NCBI RefSeq assembly: GCF_010500215.1
Contig: NZ_JAAGOY010000007.1
Location: 372,001 to 436,000, forward strand
DNA from: Aliiroseovarius sp. PrR006
Lineage (GTDB): Bacteria > Pseudomonadota > Alphaproteobacteria > Rhodobacterales > Rhodobacteraceae
Direction: 5' to 3'
Length of the DNA: 64,000 nt
Position numbers and translations under genes: made by a program
Notes under the pieces: model-generated
Seen by the model: the letters and a program-made list of their open reading frames with translations, nothing else
What the model was told of the DNA's origin: nothing
The model's database searches: none
Part shown: positions 26,580-34,812 of the stretch, piece after piece
Layout of the letters: every line of letters begins with the position of its first letter
How positions within the stretch are numbered: the stretch's first letter is position 1

Positions 26580-27538
26580 TTCAGCCTCGGGTTCAATACA
26601 TCACGCAGCCAGTCGCCCAGCATGTTTACACTCAGCGCAAGGGCCAGCAGGGTGCAGGCCGGGAAGAACAGGATCCACCATTCGCCCGAGAACAGGTAAC
26701 CTTGGCCGATGCGGATCAGCGTCCCCAGCGAGGGTTGCGTGGGCGGCGCGCCCACGCCAAGGAAACTCAGCGTCGCCTCGGCGATGATCGCCAGCGCCAA
26801 CGAGATGGTGGCAATCACCAGAACCGGCGACAGGATGTTGGGCAAGATATGCCGCAGCATGATGGCGGACGGGCGGCGTCCGATCAGGCGAGCTGCTGAC
26901 ACATAGTCCTTGTTCTTTTCCACAAGCGTGGCACCGCGCACGACGCGCGCAAACTGCACCCAGTCACTTAGGCCAATGGCAAGGATCAGCACCCAAATCG
27001 CCATCTGGTCGCGGTGTTCAACCGGGGTGATCCCCTTGGCAATACCGAAGATCAGCATCGCAACAAGGATCGACGGGAAGGTCAGCTGAACGTCGGCAGC
27101 ACGCATGATGAAGCTGTCGACCCAGCCGCCGAAATATCCTGCGATGAGTCCCAGAAGGATCCCCAGAACCACGGCGAACAGCACTGCGGCGAAACCTACG
27201 AACAGCGAAATTCGCATGCCGTAAAGGATGGTCGAGAACACGTCCCGCCCTTGGTCATCGGTGCCCATCAGGAAGGTCTCGCCGGTGAAGGCGTTGGGTT
27301 CTGTCGGCGGTGTGAACCCGTTCATCAGGTTCAACGACGTGGGGTCGAATGGGTTGTAGGGTGCGATAAGCGGTGCGAACACGGCTGACAGGATCAGCAC
27401 GATCGATACGACTGCCGACACCATCGCAACGGGCGAATGACGGAAGGCATAATAGAAGTCGCTATCTAGCGCGCGACGCATCCGGGATGGCGTCGCAGAG
27501 GGCGCCTCTTTTTGCGGAGAGATGGGTTGATCGGTCAC
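26576..27538 (-). CDS. Peptide-type ABC transporter permease (DppC family)
   Basis: A 320-residue inner-membrane protein with an N-terminal cytoplasmic tail, one helix near 38-60 and the DppC N-terminal element (APYNPFDPTSLNLMNGFTPPT), then the binding-protein-dependent transport domain with the EAA loop SAARLIGRRPSAIMLRHILPN. The C-terminal block GVGAPPTQPSLGTLI is typical of the family. Overlaps its neighbours by 4 bases on both sides, so its synthesis is coupled to both. Confidence 0.94.
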   Translation of the reverse strand: MTDQPISPQKEAPSATPSRMRRALDSDFYYAFRHSPVAMVSAVVSIVLILSAVFAPLIAPYNPFDPTSLNLMNGFTPPTEPNAFTGETFLMGTDDQGRDVFSTILYGMRISLFVGFAAVLFAVVLGILLGLIAGYFGGWVDSFIMRAADVQLTFPSILVAMLIFGIAKGITPVEHRDQMAIWVLILAIGLSDWVQFARVVRGATLVEKNKDYVSAARLIGRRPSAIMLRHILPNILSPVLVIATISLALAIIAEATLSFLGVGAPPTQPSLGTLIRIGQGYLFSGEWWILFFPACTLLALALSVNMLGDWLRDVLNPRLK

Positions 27539-28506
27539 TTGGCACTCACCCTTAGACGTGGATCGATGAAGGCATAGAGGATATCAACCAGCAGGTTGAT
27601 CACGACAAACATCACCGAAATCATCATCAGATATGCGGCCATGACCGGAATATCGACGAACTGGATTGCATTGATGAACAAGAGCCCAAGGCCGGGCCAC
27701 TGAAAGACGGTCTCGGTGATGATCGCAAAGGCGATGATCGCGCCCAATTGCAGACCGATCACGGTGATGACCGGGACCATGGTGTTCTTAAGCGCATGGC
27801 GGAAGTTGATCACGCGCTCGCTCAGACCGCGAGCGCGGGCAAATCGGATATAGTCTTGGCGCAGCACCTCGAGCATTTCGGAACGCACCAGACGCATGAT
27901 GAGCGTCATTTGATACAGCCCCAGCGTAATCGCAGGCAAGATCAGCGCCTTGCGGCCAGATTCCGTCAGGAAGCCGGTGGTCCATCCGCCAATCTCGACT
28001 ACTTCACCGCGGCCAAAACTCGGCAGCCAGCCCAGTTCAACCGAGAACATATAGATCAGCAGGATCCCGATCAGGAAGGTCGGCAGGGACACCCCGATCA
28101 GCGATGCGGACATGATGAAATGGGCGGCGAAGCCGTCGCGGCGAATGGCGGTGAACACACCTAGCGCAATCCCCATCACAATGGCAAAAATCGCGGACAG
28201 AGCGGCCAGCTCAAGCGTGGCGGGTGCGCGCTCCATGATAATCTCGGACACTTCGCGACCTTGACGGTAACTGACGCCAAAATTGCCCTGGGCCGCTTCG
28301 TTCAGGAATTTGAAGTACTGCACGGGAATCGGCTTATCGAGGCCCAATTGCGCACGAAGACGCTCGACGTCTTCCATCGTGCGCTCTTGACCGAGCATGT
28401 TGTCAATCGGGTCACCCACGAAGGTGAACATGGAAAACGCAATTGCGCCGGTGATGACCAGAACCAGAATAGACTGGAACACGCGTTTTAAGATGAATGG
28501 CAGCAT
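27535..28506 (-). CDS. Peptide-type ABC transporter permease (DppB family)
   Basis: A 323-residue inner-membrane protein. The N-terminal helix and AIAFSMFTFVGDPID match DppB proteins. The EAA loop reads FARARGLSERVINFRHALKNTMVPVITVIG. Pairs with the DppC-type permease to form the channel. The gene follows the binding-protein gene after a 133-base gap holding a strong hairpin; its own ribosome site is weak. Confidence 0.94.
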   Translation of the reverse strand: MLPFILKRVFQSILVLVITGAIAFSMFTFVGDPIDNMLGQERTMEDVERLRAQLGLDKPIPVQYFKFLNEAAQGNFGVSYRQGREVSEIIMERAPATLELAALSAIFAIVMGIALGVFTAIRRDGFAAHFIMSASLIGVSLPTFLIGILLIYMFSVELGWLPSFGRGEVVEIGGWTTGFLTESGRKALILPAITLGLYQMTLIMRLVRSEMLEVLRQDYIRFARARGLSERVINFRHALKNTMVPVITVIGLQLGAIIAFAIITETVFQWPGLGLLFINAIQFVDIPVMAAYLMMISVMFVVINLLVDILYAFIDPRLRVSAK

Positions 28507-28604
28507 CGCAGAGGCTTTCTTGTGCCAGCACGCGCGGGCATCGCGCGTTGAATTGACGGGTCACGAAAGGGTGCCAGGGCAAGGGGGGCCCTGCCCGGCT
28601 GAAA

Positions 28605-28633
28605 TGGGCCGCCCGCATCAAGAGGGCGGCCCA
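28605..28633 (-). terminator. Hairpin between peptide-binding protein and permease genes
   Basis: A perfect 10-bp GC-rich inverted repeat (28605-28614 TGGGCCGCCC, 28624-28633 GGGCGGCCCA) with a 9-base loop, just after the binding-protein stop codon. A second, smaller dyad (CCAGGGCA/TGCCCGG) follows at about 28574-28597. There is no T-tract, so stabilisation of the upstream message or partial termination is likely. Confidence 0.65.
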
Positions 28634-28639
28634 GATCTC

Positions 28640-30220
28640 TTACTTCATGGTGAAGAACTTGACGCGCGGCTGATCTTCGGGATCAACCTCGATGCCAACG
28701 TTTTCGCCCATACCCCAGTTCAGCACCTGGTGGTGGATCGGGATATACAGCTGTTCGTCCTGAACAACGCGCCAGATGCTGGCGATGTCCGCATTACGAG
28801 CGTCCAGATCGGTGTTCGAGGCCAGCGACTTGATCGTCGCGTTCAGGTCGGCGTTGTTGAAGCCGGTACCGTTCCAGGTGCCGATATCGCTTTCACGACC
28901 GTGAACCAGGAAGTTGAAGATGTACTCGGAATCGTAGGTCGGAACACCCCAGCCCAGCATGTAGAAGTCGGTCTTGCTGTCGGTGATCTTCGGGAAGTGC
29001 TGTGCCTTCGGAATGGCATCCAGGTTCACCGTGATACCAATTTGACCCAGCATACCAACTGCAGCCTGACAGATCGCTTCGTCGTTGATGTAGCGGTCGT
29101 TCGGGCAGTCCAGACGGATCGAGAACCCATCGCCATAGCCAGCTTCAGCCATCAGAGCCTTGGCGCCTTCCAGATCGGTGGAGCTTTCGCCGTCCATCGC
29201 TGCCGTCCAGCCATTTACGAAGGGCGGTGCAATCATGCCTGCGGGCTGCGATTGGCCACGCATAACAACCTGACGGATGGCGTCGCGGTTGATCGCCATG
29301 GACATCGCTTTACGCACGCGCACGTCTGCCAGCGGGTTCTTGCCTTCGACGTTGTCGGCTTCGATGTCATCTGCGCCTTGGTTCATACCAAAGAAGATCA
29401 CGCGGTTCTGCGGAGCCTGCTTGACCATCAGACCATCGGCGCTGTCCACACGGGCCAAATCCTGTACCGGCATGTCCTGAAGGAAGTTCACCTCGCCCGA
29501 CAGAAGGGCTGCAACACGGGTCGCGGCATTCTGGATCGGAGTATAGATGATTTCGCTGACTTCCATCGGGAAGTCATTGCGACCCCAGTACTCTTCGTTG
29601 CGCACCATGACGGTTTTCACGTCGGGCTCGCGGCTGACCAGGCGATAGGCGCCGGTGCCGTTCACGTTGGTGGTCGCAAAGGTGATCTCGCCACCCTCGA
29701 AGTCTTGCACGTTGACGGTGTTGTTCGCTTCGGTCCAGCCCTTGTCCATCATGAACAGGTTGGTCAGGTTCGACGGCAGGATCGGGTTCGGACCGCTGGT
29801 CTCGATCTCGACCGTGTGGTCGTCGACTGCACGCACTGCGGTGATCGAACCAATCAGTTCTTTCATATCCGAGTTCGGCTGCTTCGCACGCTCAAAGCTG
29901 AACACCACGTCTTCTGCGGTGAAGTCCGCGCCATCGTGGAACTTTACGCCTTTGCGCAGGTTGAACACCCAAACGTTGGGATTGTCAGCGCTGGGGGCCC
30001 AGTCCGTTGCCAGAGTCGGCACGAACGCGCCGCTGGTGTCACGGATGATCAGCGGCTCATACATCTGGTGACGCATGGTGTGGCTGGGGCCTTCGTTCTG
30101 CGAATGCGGATCCAACGTCAGAGCGTCGCCCGCCCGTGCCCATTTCAGGGTTTCGGCGTTGACCATGGCGGTTGATGATACAAGCGCCGCAACCGCCAAG
30201 ATTGCTGAAGATTTTTTCAT
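28640..30220 (-). CDS. Peptide-type ABC transporter substrate-binding protein (SBP family 5)
   Basis: A 526-residue periplasmic protein. Signal peptide of about 22 residues (MKKSSAILAVAALVSSTAMVNA) followed by ETLKWARAGDALTLDPHSQNEG, the usual start of DppA/OppA/NikA relatives. The family region NLRKGVKFHDGADFTAEDVVFSFER is intact. The ATG at 30220 has GAGGT 5 bases upstream; the longer open frame is excluded by the signal peptide. It binds a peptide or small amine-containing compound for the DppBC/DF-type transporter. The nearby M24 peptidase favours a dipeptide or an amide such as an ectoine-like solute, but this is inference. Confidence 0.94.
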   Translation of the reverse strand: MKKSSAILAVAALVSSTAMVNAETLKWARAGDALTLDPHSQNEGPSHTMRHQMYEPLIIRDTSGAFVPTLATDWAPSADNPNVWVFNLRKGVKFHDGADFTAEDVVFSFERAKQPNSDMKELIGSITAVRAVDDHTVEIETSGPNPILPSNLTNLFMMDKGWTEANNTVNVQDFEGGEITFATTNVNGTGAYRLVSREPDVKTVMVRNEEYWGRNDFPMEVSEIIYTPIQNAATRVAALLSGEVNFLQDMPVQDLARVDSADGLMVKQAPQNRVIFFGMNQGADDIEADNVEGKNPLADVRVRKAMSMAINRDAIRQVVMRGQSQPAGMIAPPFVNGWTAAMDGESSTDLEGAKALMAEAGYGDGFSIRLDCPNDRYINDEAICQAAVGMLGQIGITVNLDAIPKAQHFPKITDSKTDFYMLGWGVPTYDSEYIFNFLVHGRESDIGTWNGTGFNNADLNATIKSLASNTDLDARNADIASIWRVVQDEQLYIPIHHQVLNWGMGENVGIEVDPEDQPRVKFFTMK

Positions 30221-30425
30221 AATGACCTCGCTGTCAGTAAGTGTTGTCTGCAAGCTGTTGTATTTGTTTGTTTTGACCACAAAATTCGGCAAAGAAGCAC
30301 TCTTTGATATCGAGGGATATTTGTTTGTTGAACAAGGTTCGCCCCGTCTAAGTGTTTGCCGCATTTCTTGCAGACTTGCAGATGTCGCTCCGCCATCGTC
30401 CGGCGTTGCACTGCTGGGACACTAG

Positions 30426-30459
30426 GAAAAATTGTTAGCGTGCACAATAATAATTTTTC
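30426..30459. promoter_or_regulatory. AT-rich nested inverted repeat upstream of the peptide ABC operon
   Basis: GAAAAATT (30426-30433) pairs with AATTTTTC (30452-30459), and within it ATTGT (30431-30435) pairs with ACAAT (30444-30448). It lies about 210 bases before the binding-protein start codon. It could be an operator or part of the promoter. The assignment is by symmetry only. Confidence 0.3.
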
Positions 30460-30752
30460 TCACCTCAGAAAGGCACTACCAAAGGTGGCAAAGTCAAAGC
30501 AAATACTGGACCACCACCACCTTCAGTGCGGACGAGAAACTCACATGTTCGCAGCACCGGCATCGGATCCAAAACTGTCGCTAGGCGCATCCGAAATGCG
30601 CCTAGCTGCGACACTCAGAAGCCTCTCTGCGGAACAGACTGACAAAGCCACACAGCTCCTGCATCCCTTTGACCACGGACATAGCTACTGTTTCACCACT
30701 TGATCCCATTTTGCGAGTAGGAGCTTTAAGCAGGGTCGATTTTCGCTCCTAA

Positions 30753-30769
30753 AAGAGCCATAAGCTCTT
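30753..30769 (-). terminator. Probable terminator of the nagA operon
   Basis: On the minus strand AAGAGC-TTATG-GCTCTT forms a 6-bp hairpin followed by TTAGG, about 40 bases after the nagA stop codon. Stem and short T-run suggest a weak intrinsic terminator. A 7-bp inverted repeat further downstream (30718-30751) may add to it. Confidence 0.5.
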
Positions 30770-30808
30770 CTGATTTAGCATCTATCAGAAGTCCGACCGC
30801 AGCCTTCT

Positions 30809-31948
30809 TCATCTCAAGATAGACACGCCACGCAAATCGCGCGCAATGCGGATCAAATCTGATGCGCGGCAGTTTGGATCGGTCGGCGTGACCAAGCCCG
30901 CGTTGAGCAATTGCGAGGGCACAGTCGTTGCCGCACCAAGCACGGCCTCGAGTGGCAGCCCGGCACGCTCAACCATCACCCTGATGGCAGTGGTCAAATC
31001 CAGATCCGCCCCGGCCAATGTGCCATCCACAAGCGTCAGTCGCCCATTTCGACGGTGGATGGTGCGGTCTTTTAGCGTGAACTCTGTCTTGTCTGACCCT
31101 GCGACTGCCATCGCATCGCTGACCAGAAAAACTCGTCCCGGTTCGGCCTTGGCAGCCCACGCAGTACGGATTGCCTCCGGATGGACATGCACCGCATCTG
31201 CAATAAGCCCGGTTGACACCTCACCGCACCCAAGGGCCGCACCGACAAGCCCCGGTTCGCGATTGCCCAGTTGGCTCATCGCGTTGAACAGGTGGGTGAC
31301 ACAGCGCGCGCCTGCGGACATGTAGCGTCGGCACGTGTCGTAATCCGCATCCGTGTGGCCCAGCGACACAAGGATACCAGCCTGTGCCATCGCGGTGACC
31401 TGCGCCTCGGTGACATTCTCGGGTGCAATGGTGACTTTCAGGCAAGGCAGAGCAGCAGCGGCGGCCAGCAACTCGTCCAGATCATCATCCTGCATGGGGC
31501 GGATCAGGGCCGCGTCATGGGCCCCTTTACGGGCAACCGACAGATGCGGGCCTTCAAGGTGCAACCCGGCAATACCCGGCACGCCTTCGCGGATGGCATC
31601 AATCGTGGCGGCAATCGTGGCGCGGGTGATCTCGGGTGTGTCGGTGATTAGGGTCGGCAACAGCTGCGTTACGCCAAGGGCGCGATGGGCGCGTGCGATC
31701 CGCGCAAGGGTGTCGACCGACGGATCATCCCCCAGCATGATCCCGTCCCCGCCATTAACCTGCAGATCCACGTAGCCGGGGCTCAGAATATCTCCGCCAA
31801 GGTCAATAACCGCGCCCAAGTCAGGCACATCCGCATCGAGCCCAAACGCCACGCGCTGACCATCTTCGAAACTGATCGCGTGGCCGTCAATCAGCCGCGT
31901 CCCGTCGAAAATCCGTCCGCCGCGATATGTTGCCGAGCCCTGGGTCAT
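30809..31948 (-). CDS. nagA: N-acetylglucosamine-6-phosphate deacetylase
   Basis: A 379-residue amidohydrolase that converts GlcNAc-6-phosphate to glucosamine-6-phosphate and acetate. Metal and substrate motifs are in order: YVDLQVNGGDG, GLHLEGPHLS (metal Glu), SLGHTDAD (His), RCVTHLFNAMS (His), GLIADAVHVHPE and FLVSDAMAVAG (catalytic Asp). Length is standard. The start overlaps the stop of the SIS-domain gene by 4 bases. Last gene of the leftward amino-sugar arm. Confidence 0.96.
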   Translation of the reverse strand: MTQGSATYRGGRIFDGTRLIDGHAISFEDGQRVAFGLDADVPDLGAVIDLGGDILSPGYVDLQVNGGDGIMLGDDPSVDTLARIARAHRALGVTQLLPTLITDTPEITRATIAATIDAIREGVPGIAGLHLEGPHLSVARKGAHDAALIRPMQDDDLDELLAAAAALPCLKVTIAPENVTEAQVTAMAQAGILVSLGHTDADYDTCRRYMSAGARCVTHLFNAMSQLGNREPGLVGAALGCGEVSTGLIADAVHVHPEAIRTAWAAKAEPGRVFLVSDAMAVAGSDKTEFTLKDRTIHRRNGRLTLVDGTLAGADLDLTTAIRVMVERAGLPLEAVLGAATTVPSQLLNAGLVTPTDPNCRASDLIRIARDLRGVSILR

Positions 31949-32988
31949 ACCGTTTCCGTCACTTTTTTCAGATGGCGCGGCGTATCCGGATTGACCCCAC
32001 GCCGGGCGGCGACCGTTTCCACCATGCCATAGAACGACACAATCGAGGCTACGGGATCCGTGATCCAGTGATCGGTGCAGACATGGGGCAGATGGTGTGC
32101 CACCTTGGCTTTGTCGGACGTCGTATAGGCCAGCGCGCCCTTCTCGGCCAGCGCATCGGCCACGCTGGCAATGCTGTCTTCGGCCGCATCACGGGCCGCA
32201 AAGGCAATCACAGGGAAGCCCGGTTCGACAATGGACACAGGACCATGCAGCACCTCGGCCGAGGAATAGCTTTCGGCGTGGATCTGACAGGTTTCCTTGA
32301 ATTTCAAAGCAGCCTCGTTCGAGATCGCCCAGCTGGGCCCACGCCCGAGTGTGAACAGCGACTGGCAGTCGCCAGAACCGACGATGGCGTCTGCGACCGG
32401 GGACCAGTCGCATTCGGTTGCCTTCTGCAAATGTTTGGGCAGTGCATGAATTGCTGCGATCAGCTCGGCATCCTCTTTCAGCTGTGCCAGCAGCCAAAGT
32501 CCCGCGACAAGCGAGGTCACAAAGGTCTTGGTGGCCGCAACGCTCAGCTCGGGGCCGGCATGGATCGGCAAGGTGGCACTGGTCGCCTGCGACAAGGGCG
32601 ACGTCGCATCATTGGTGATGGCCACTGTATAGGCGCCCGTCTTGGCAAACGCTTCGGTCAGCCGCACGATGTCGGGGCTTTGACCGGATTGCGACACGGA
32701 AATGCAAAGTGATCCCTCACCCGCAACGTCCACGCCGTAGATCGACTTGATCGATGGCCCAACGGATGCCATCGGCAGCCCAAGCAACAACTCGCTGGCA
32801 TATTTCAGATAGGTGGCAGCATGGTCAGACGAGCCGCGGGCTACCGACAGAAGGAACCGCGGATCACGTTCCCGGATATCGGCAGCGGTTGCCAAAACAC
32901 CCGCACGCCCTTCGGTCAGAAGCCGTTCAACAGCGTCAGGGATTTCATTGATTTCGCGTCGCATGCGCGTTGTCGTGTCTTGGGACAT
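31945..32988 (-). CDS. SIS-domain glucosamine-6-phosphate deaminase type (NagB-II/AgaS-like)
   Basis: A 347-residue protein with two sugar-isomerase (SIS) domains and no glutaminase domain, so it resembles the isomerase half of GlmS. The first SIS domain shows SVARGSSDHAATYLKY and CISVSQSGQSPDIVRL. The second shows LGRGPSWAISNEAALKFKETC and AESYSSAEVLHGPVSIV. In proteobacterial amino-sugar pathways this form (NagB-II) deaminates glucosamine-6-phosphate to fructose-6-phosphate and ammonia, the step after NagA, whose gene it overlaps by 4 bases. No classical nagB gene is seen, which supports this role. Tagatose/galactosamine AgaS-type activity is the alternative. Confidence 0.9.
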   Translation of the reverse strand: MSQDTTTRMRREINEIPDAVERLLTEGRAGVLATAADIRERDPRFLLSVARGSSDHAATYLKYASELLLGLPMASVGPSIKSIYGVDVAGEGSLCISVSQSGQSPDIVRLTEAFAKTGAYTVAITNDATSPLSQATSATLPIHAGPELSVAATKTFVTSLVAGLWLLAQLKEDAELIAAIHALPKHLQKATECDWSPVADAIVGSGDCQSLFTLGRGPSWAISNEAALKFKETCQIHAESYSSAEVLHGPVSIVEPGFPVIAFAARDAAEDSIASVADALAEKGALAYTTSDKAKVAHHLPHVCTDHWITDPVASIVSFYGMVETVAARRGVNPDTPRHLKKVTETV

Positions 32989-33014
32989 GTCAGGCAGCCT
33001 TCATGTTTGTCAGG

Positions 33015-33770
33015 TCACGTTGAAAGGCGCAGTTCAGCCACAAAGTCATAGGCGTCACCACGATAGACGGATTTGGTCAGCTCGGCCACGCGGCCGCTGT
33101 CCAGATAGGAAATACGTTGGATGCTCAGTCCTGCGGTGCCTTCAGCCACGCCAAGAAGTTCGGCATCATCGGGCTCTAGATTCACCGCCGAGATTTTCTG
33201 TACCGCGCGCACCGGGCGGTTGCCGGATTGTTCGAGCACCTCATAAAGCGAGCGGGAAACCTCGATGGGGTTGGGCAGAATATCCAGCGGAAGCGACGCA
33301 CGTTCCAGCGCCATTGGCTGACCGCCAGCCTCGCGCAGACGATAGATGCGGGCAACGGAATCGCCAGTGGCAAGGCCCAGCGTCAGAACCTCTTCCGGTG
33401 ACGGGATGAAGACACCGCGTTCCAACCAGCGCGAGGTGGTTTCGAGGCCCCGACGCTTCATATCCTCGGTGAAGGACGTCAGATGAGACAGCGATTGTTC
33501 GACCCGCGCGACAGGCGCACGAACGAACGTCCCCGATCCCTGACGCTGCTCGACCACTCCGAGCTTTACCAGCTCTTGAATGGCTTTGCGCACCGTGACG
33601 CGGGACAATTCGGTAATCTCAGCGACCTCGCGCTCGGGCGGCAGAGAGCTGTCCGGCGGCAAAATGCCCTTCTCGATCGCTTCTTCAATCCGACGACGCA
33701 ACTGCACGTAACGCGGACCCGAGCGGCGCCCCAGCCATTCCTGAGGATCCAGAAAATCAGAGATGTTCAT
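33015..33770 (-). CDS. GntR/HutC family transcriptional regulator of the amino-sugar genes
   Basis: A 251-residue regulator. The N-terminal winged helix spans about residues 18-80 (LPPEREVAEITELSRVTVRKAI, VEQRQGSGTFV). The rest is a UTRA ligand-binding domain typical of the HutC subfamily (VARIYRLREAGGQPMALERA). The ATG at 33770 has GGAG 7 bases upstream; a TTG two codons earlier is less likely. It overlaps the kinase gene and sits inside the operon with the deaminase and NagA. NagR/NagQ-type regulators of this family bind GlcNAc-6-P or GlcN-6-P. The paired GGTA elements in the divergent promoter region are the likely target. Confidence 0.92.
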   Translation of the reverse strand: MNISDFLDPQEWLGRRSGPRYVQLRRRIEEAIEKGILPPDSSLPPEREVAEITELSRVTVRKAIQELVKLGVVEQRQGSGTFVRAPVARVEQSLSHLTSFTEDMKRRGLETTSRWLERGVFIPSPEEVLTLGLATGDSVARIYRLREAGGQPMALERASLPLDILPNPIEVSRSLYEVLEQSGNRPVRAVQKISAVNLEPDDAELLGVAEGTAGLSIQRISYLDSGRVAELTKSVYRGDAYDFVAELRLST

Positions 33771-34653
33771 GTGCAATCTCCTCGCTGAAGGTTTGGGCCA
33801 AGGACAGTGCCCCGCTCAGGGGTTCCCCCGCCGGGGCGGTTACGCAGCGCTGCATCTCATCGGGCAGATAGGACGCGTACTGGGGCGCGATCCCGCCGGT
33901 CAGGCAGATGGCCATACCGGGCCTCCACCCCAAGATCGGGAGCAATTCCGCGATGCTGTTGGCGGCTTCCTGCACGACCTGCCGCGCAAGGGCATCACCC
34001 TTTGCGGCATATTCAGTGATTGCCGGGGCCAACGCGCCGAAATCCGCCGGGCGGGCCGTCGAAGCGAACTGCACGACACCCGCTGCGCCGGACAGCTTAT
34101 CCAGAACATGTTGGGAATAGGCAGTGTGCGCACAAATCCCATCCACGGCGTCCAGCGCCAGCGTCAGACCACGTCGCCCAACCCATTGTGCGGATGCCGG
34201 ATCACCCAGAACTGGCCCCCAGCCCCCGGCAAATCTCCGATCTCCATTGATCTGGGCTGCCAAGAACGATCCGGTGCCGCAATGCGCCACCACGCCATCA
34301 CGCGCACCTAATGCGCCAACCAAAGCGGACGGGCGATCATCTTCGACGCGTATATGTGTAAATGGCAGGGCTTCAGCGACGTTATTGGCGACAGATGACC
34401 CCGCAACTCCTGCCAGACCTACATAGGCCGGCAGGCTGATCAACTCATCCATTTCAATCCCCACACGCGCGCCCAACAACTCCAACCCGCGCGAGATCTC
34501 GGAAATCGCGGCGTCGAAATCTGTGGTGACATTGGCAGACCCCAGCTCGACCACCGTGTCAGCGCCCCCCTTGCGCAAGGCAAGACGACAGCGCGTTCCG
34601 CCGCCATCAACCGCAACCACGGACTTGGATGTGTGTGTGAGTGAATGATTCAT
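33757..34653 (-). CDS. BadF/BadG/BcrA/BcrD family ATPase, probable N-acetylglucosamine kinase
   Basis: A 298-residue protein of the ASKHA fold with phosphate-1 loop VVAVDGGGTRCRLAL, phosphate-2 region GVVAHCGTGSFLAAQ and adenosine region ICLTGGIAPQY. Members of this family next to amino-sugar genes phosphorylate GlcNAc (or glucosamine) with ATP. It supplies GlcNAc-6-P to NagA, encoded in the same operon. First gene of the leftward arm; its ribosome site (AAAGGT) lies inside one of the GGTA-type elements, which could allow a bound regulator to block initiation. Confidence 0.9.
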   Translation of the reverse strand: MNHSLTHTSKSVVAVDGGGTRCRLALRKGGADTVVELGSANVTTDFDAAISEISRGLELLGARVGIEMDELISLPAYVGLAGVAGSSVANNVAEALPFTHIRVEDDRPSALVGALGARDGVVAHCGTGSFLAAQINGDRRFAGGWGPVLGDPASAQWVGRRGLTLALDAVDGICAHTAYSQHVLDKLSGAAGVVQFASTARPADFGALAPAITEYAAKGDALARQVVQEAANSIAELLPILGWRPGMAICLTGGIAPQYASYLPDEMQRCVTAPAGEPLSGALSLAQTFSEEIAHEHL

Positions 34654-34656
34654 GTG

Positions 34657-34672
34657 ATACCTTTATAATACC
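34657..34672 (-). promoter_or_regulatory. Candidate amino-sugar operator, left copy
   Basis: On the minus strand this reads GGTATTATAAAGGTAT. The two GGTA units are 11 bp apart, one helical turn. The near-identical GGTATTTAAAAGGTAT occurs in front of murQ in the mirror orientation. It begins 3 bases upstream of the kinase start codon and covers its ribosome site. The GntR protein encoded in this operon is the obvious candidate to bind it. Confidence 0.6.
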
Positions 34673-34686
34673 TATCTCTATTTTAA

Positions 34687-34752
34687 AAGACCAAAAACAG
34701 CCCAAGCACCTAGTTTCCGGGCAAATCCACCCCAAAACCAAGACCAAAAACA
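34687..34752 (+). repeat. 13-bp direct repeat in the murQ/kinase promoter region
   Basis: AAGACCAAAAACA occurs at 34687-34699 and again at 34740-34752, 53 bases apart start to start (about five helical turns). Both copies lie between the two GGTA element clusters. Significance unknown. Confidence 0.45.
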
Positions 34753-34756
34753 AAAT

Positions 34757-34783
34757 GGTAGACAAATGGTATTTAAAAGGTAT
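34757..34783 (+). promoter_or_regulatory. Candidate amino-sugar operator, right copy with three phased GGTA units
   Basis: GGTA occurs at 34757-34760, 34768-34771 and 34779-34782, each 11 bp from the next, within TGGTAGACAAATGGTA and the following AAAAGGTAT. It is 30 bases before the murQ start. The last two units form the same 16-bp element as the left copy. Confidence 0.6.
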
Positions 34784-34812
34784 GTTATTTGACAATCCAG
34801 GGAGGGAATCGC

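Larger units (their letters stand above)
30221..30808. other. Intergenic stretch between the peptide ABC operon and the amino-sugar operon
   Basis: About 590 bases with no gene I can support. It must hold the promoter of the leftward peptide transporter operon. Notable DNA: an AT-rich nested dyad at 30426-30459, a 7-bp inverted repeat TAGGAGC/GCTCCTA at 30718-30751 and a hairpin at 30753-30769 that probably ends the nagA operon. A rightward open frame at 30356-30703 has no recognisable domain. Confidence 0.5.

Noticed and set aside
28397-30175. 592-codon open frame antisense to the peptide-binding protein gene
   Set aside because: Codon-bias shadow of a well-supported gene; no domain or membrane pattern of its own.
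30356-30703. 115-codon rightward open frame in the long intergenic gap
   Set aside because: No ribosome site of note, no domain, and composition unlike coding DNA of this genome; it spans the AT-rich dyad.
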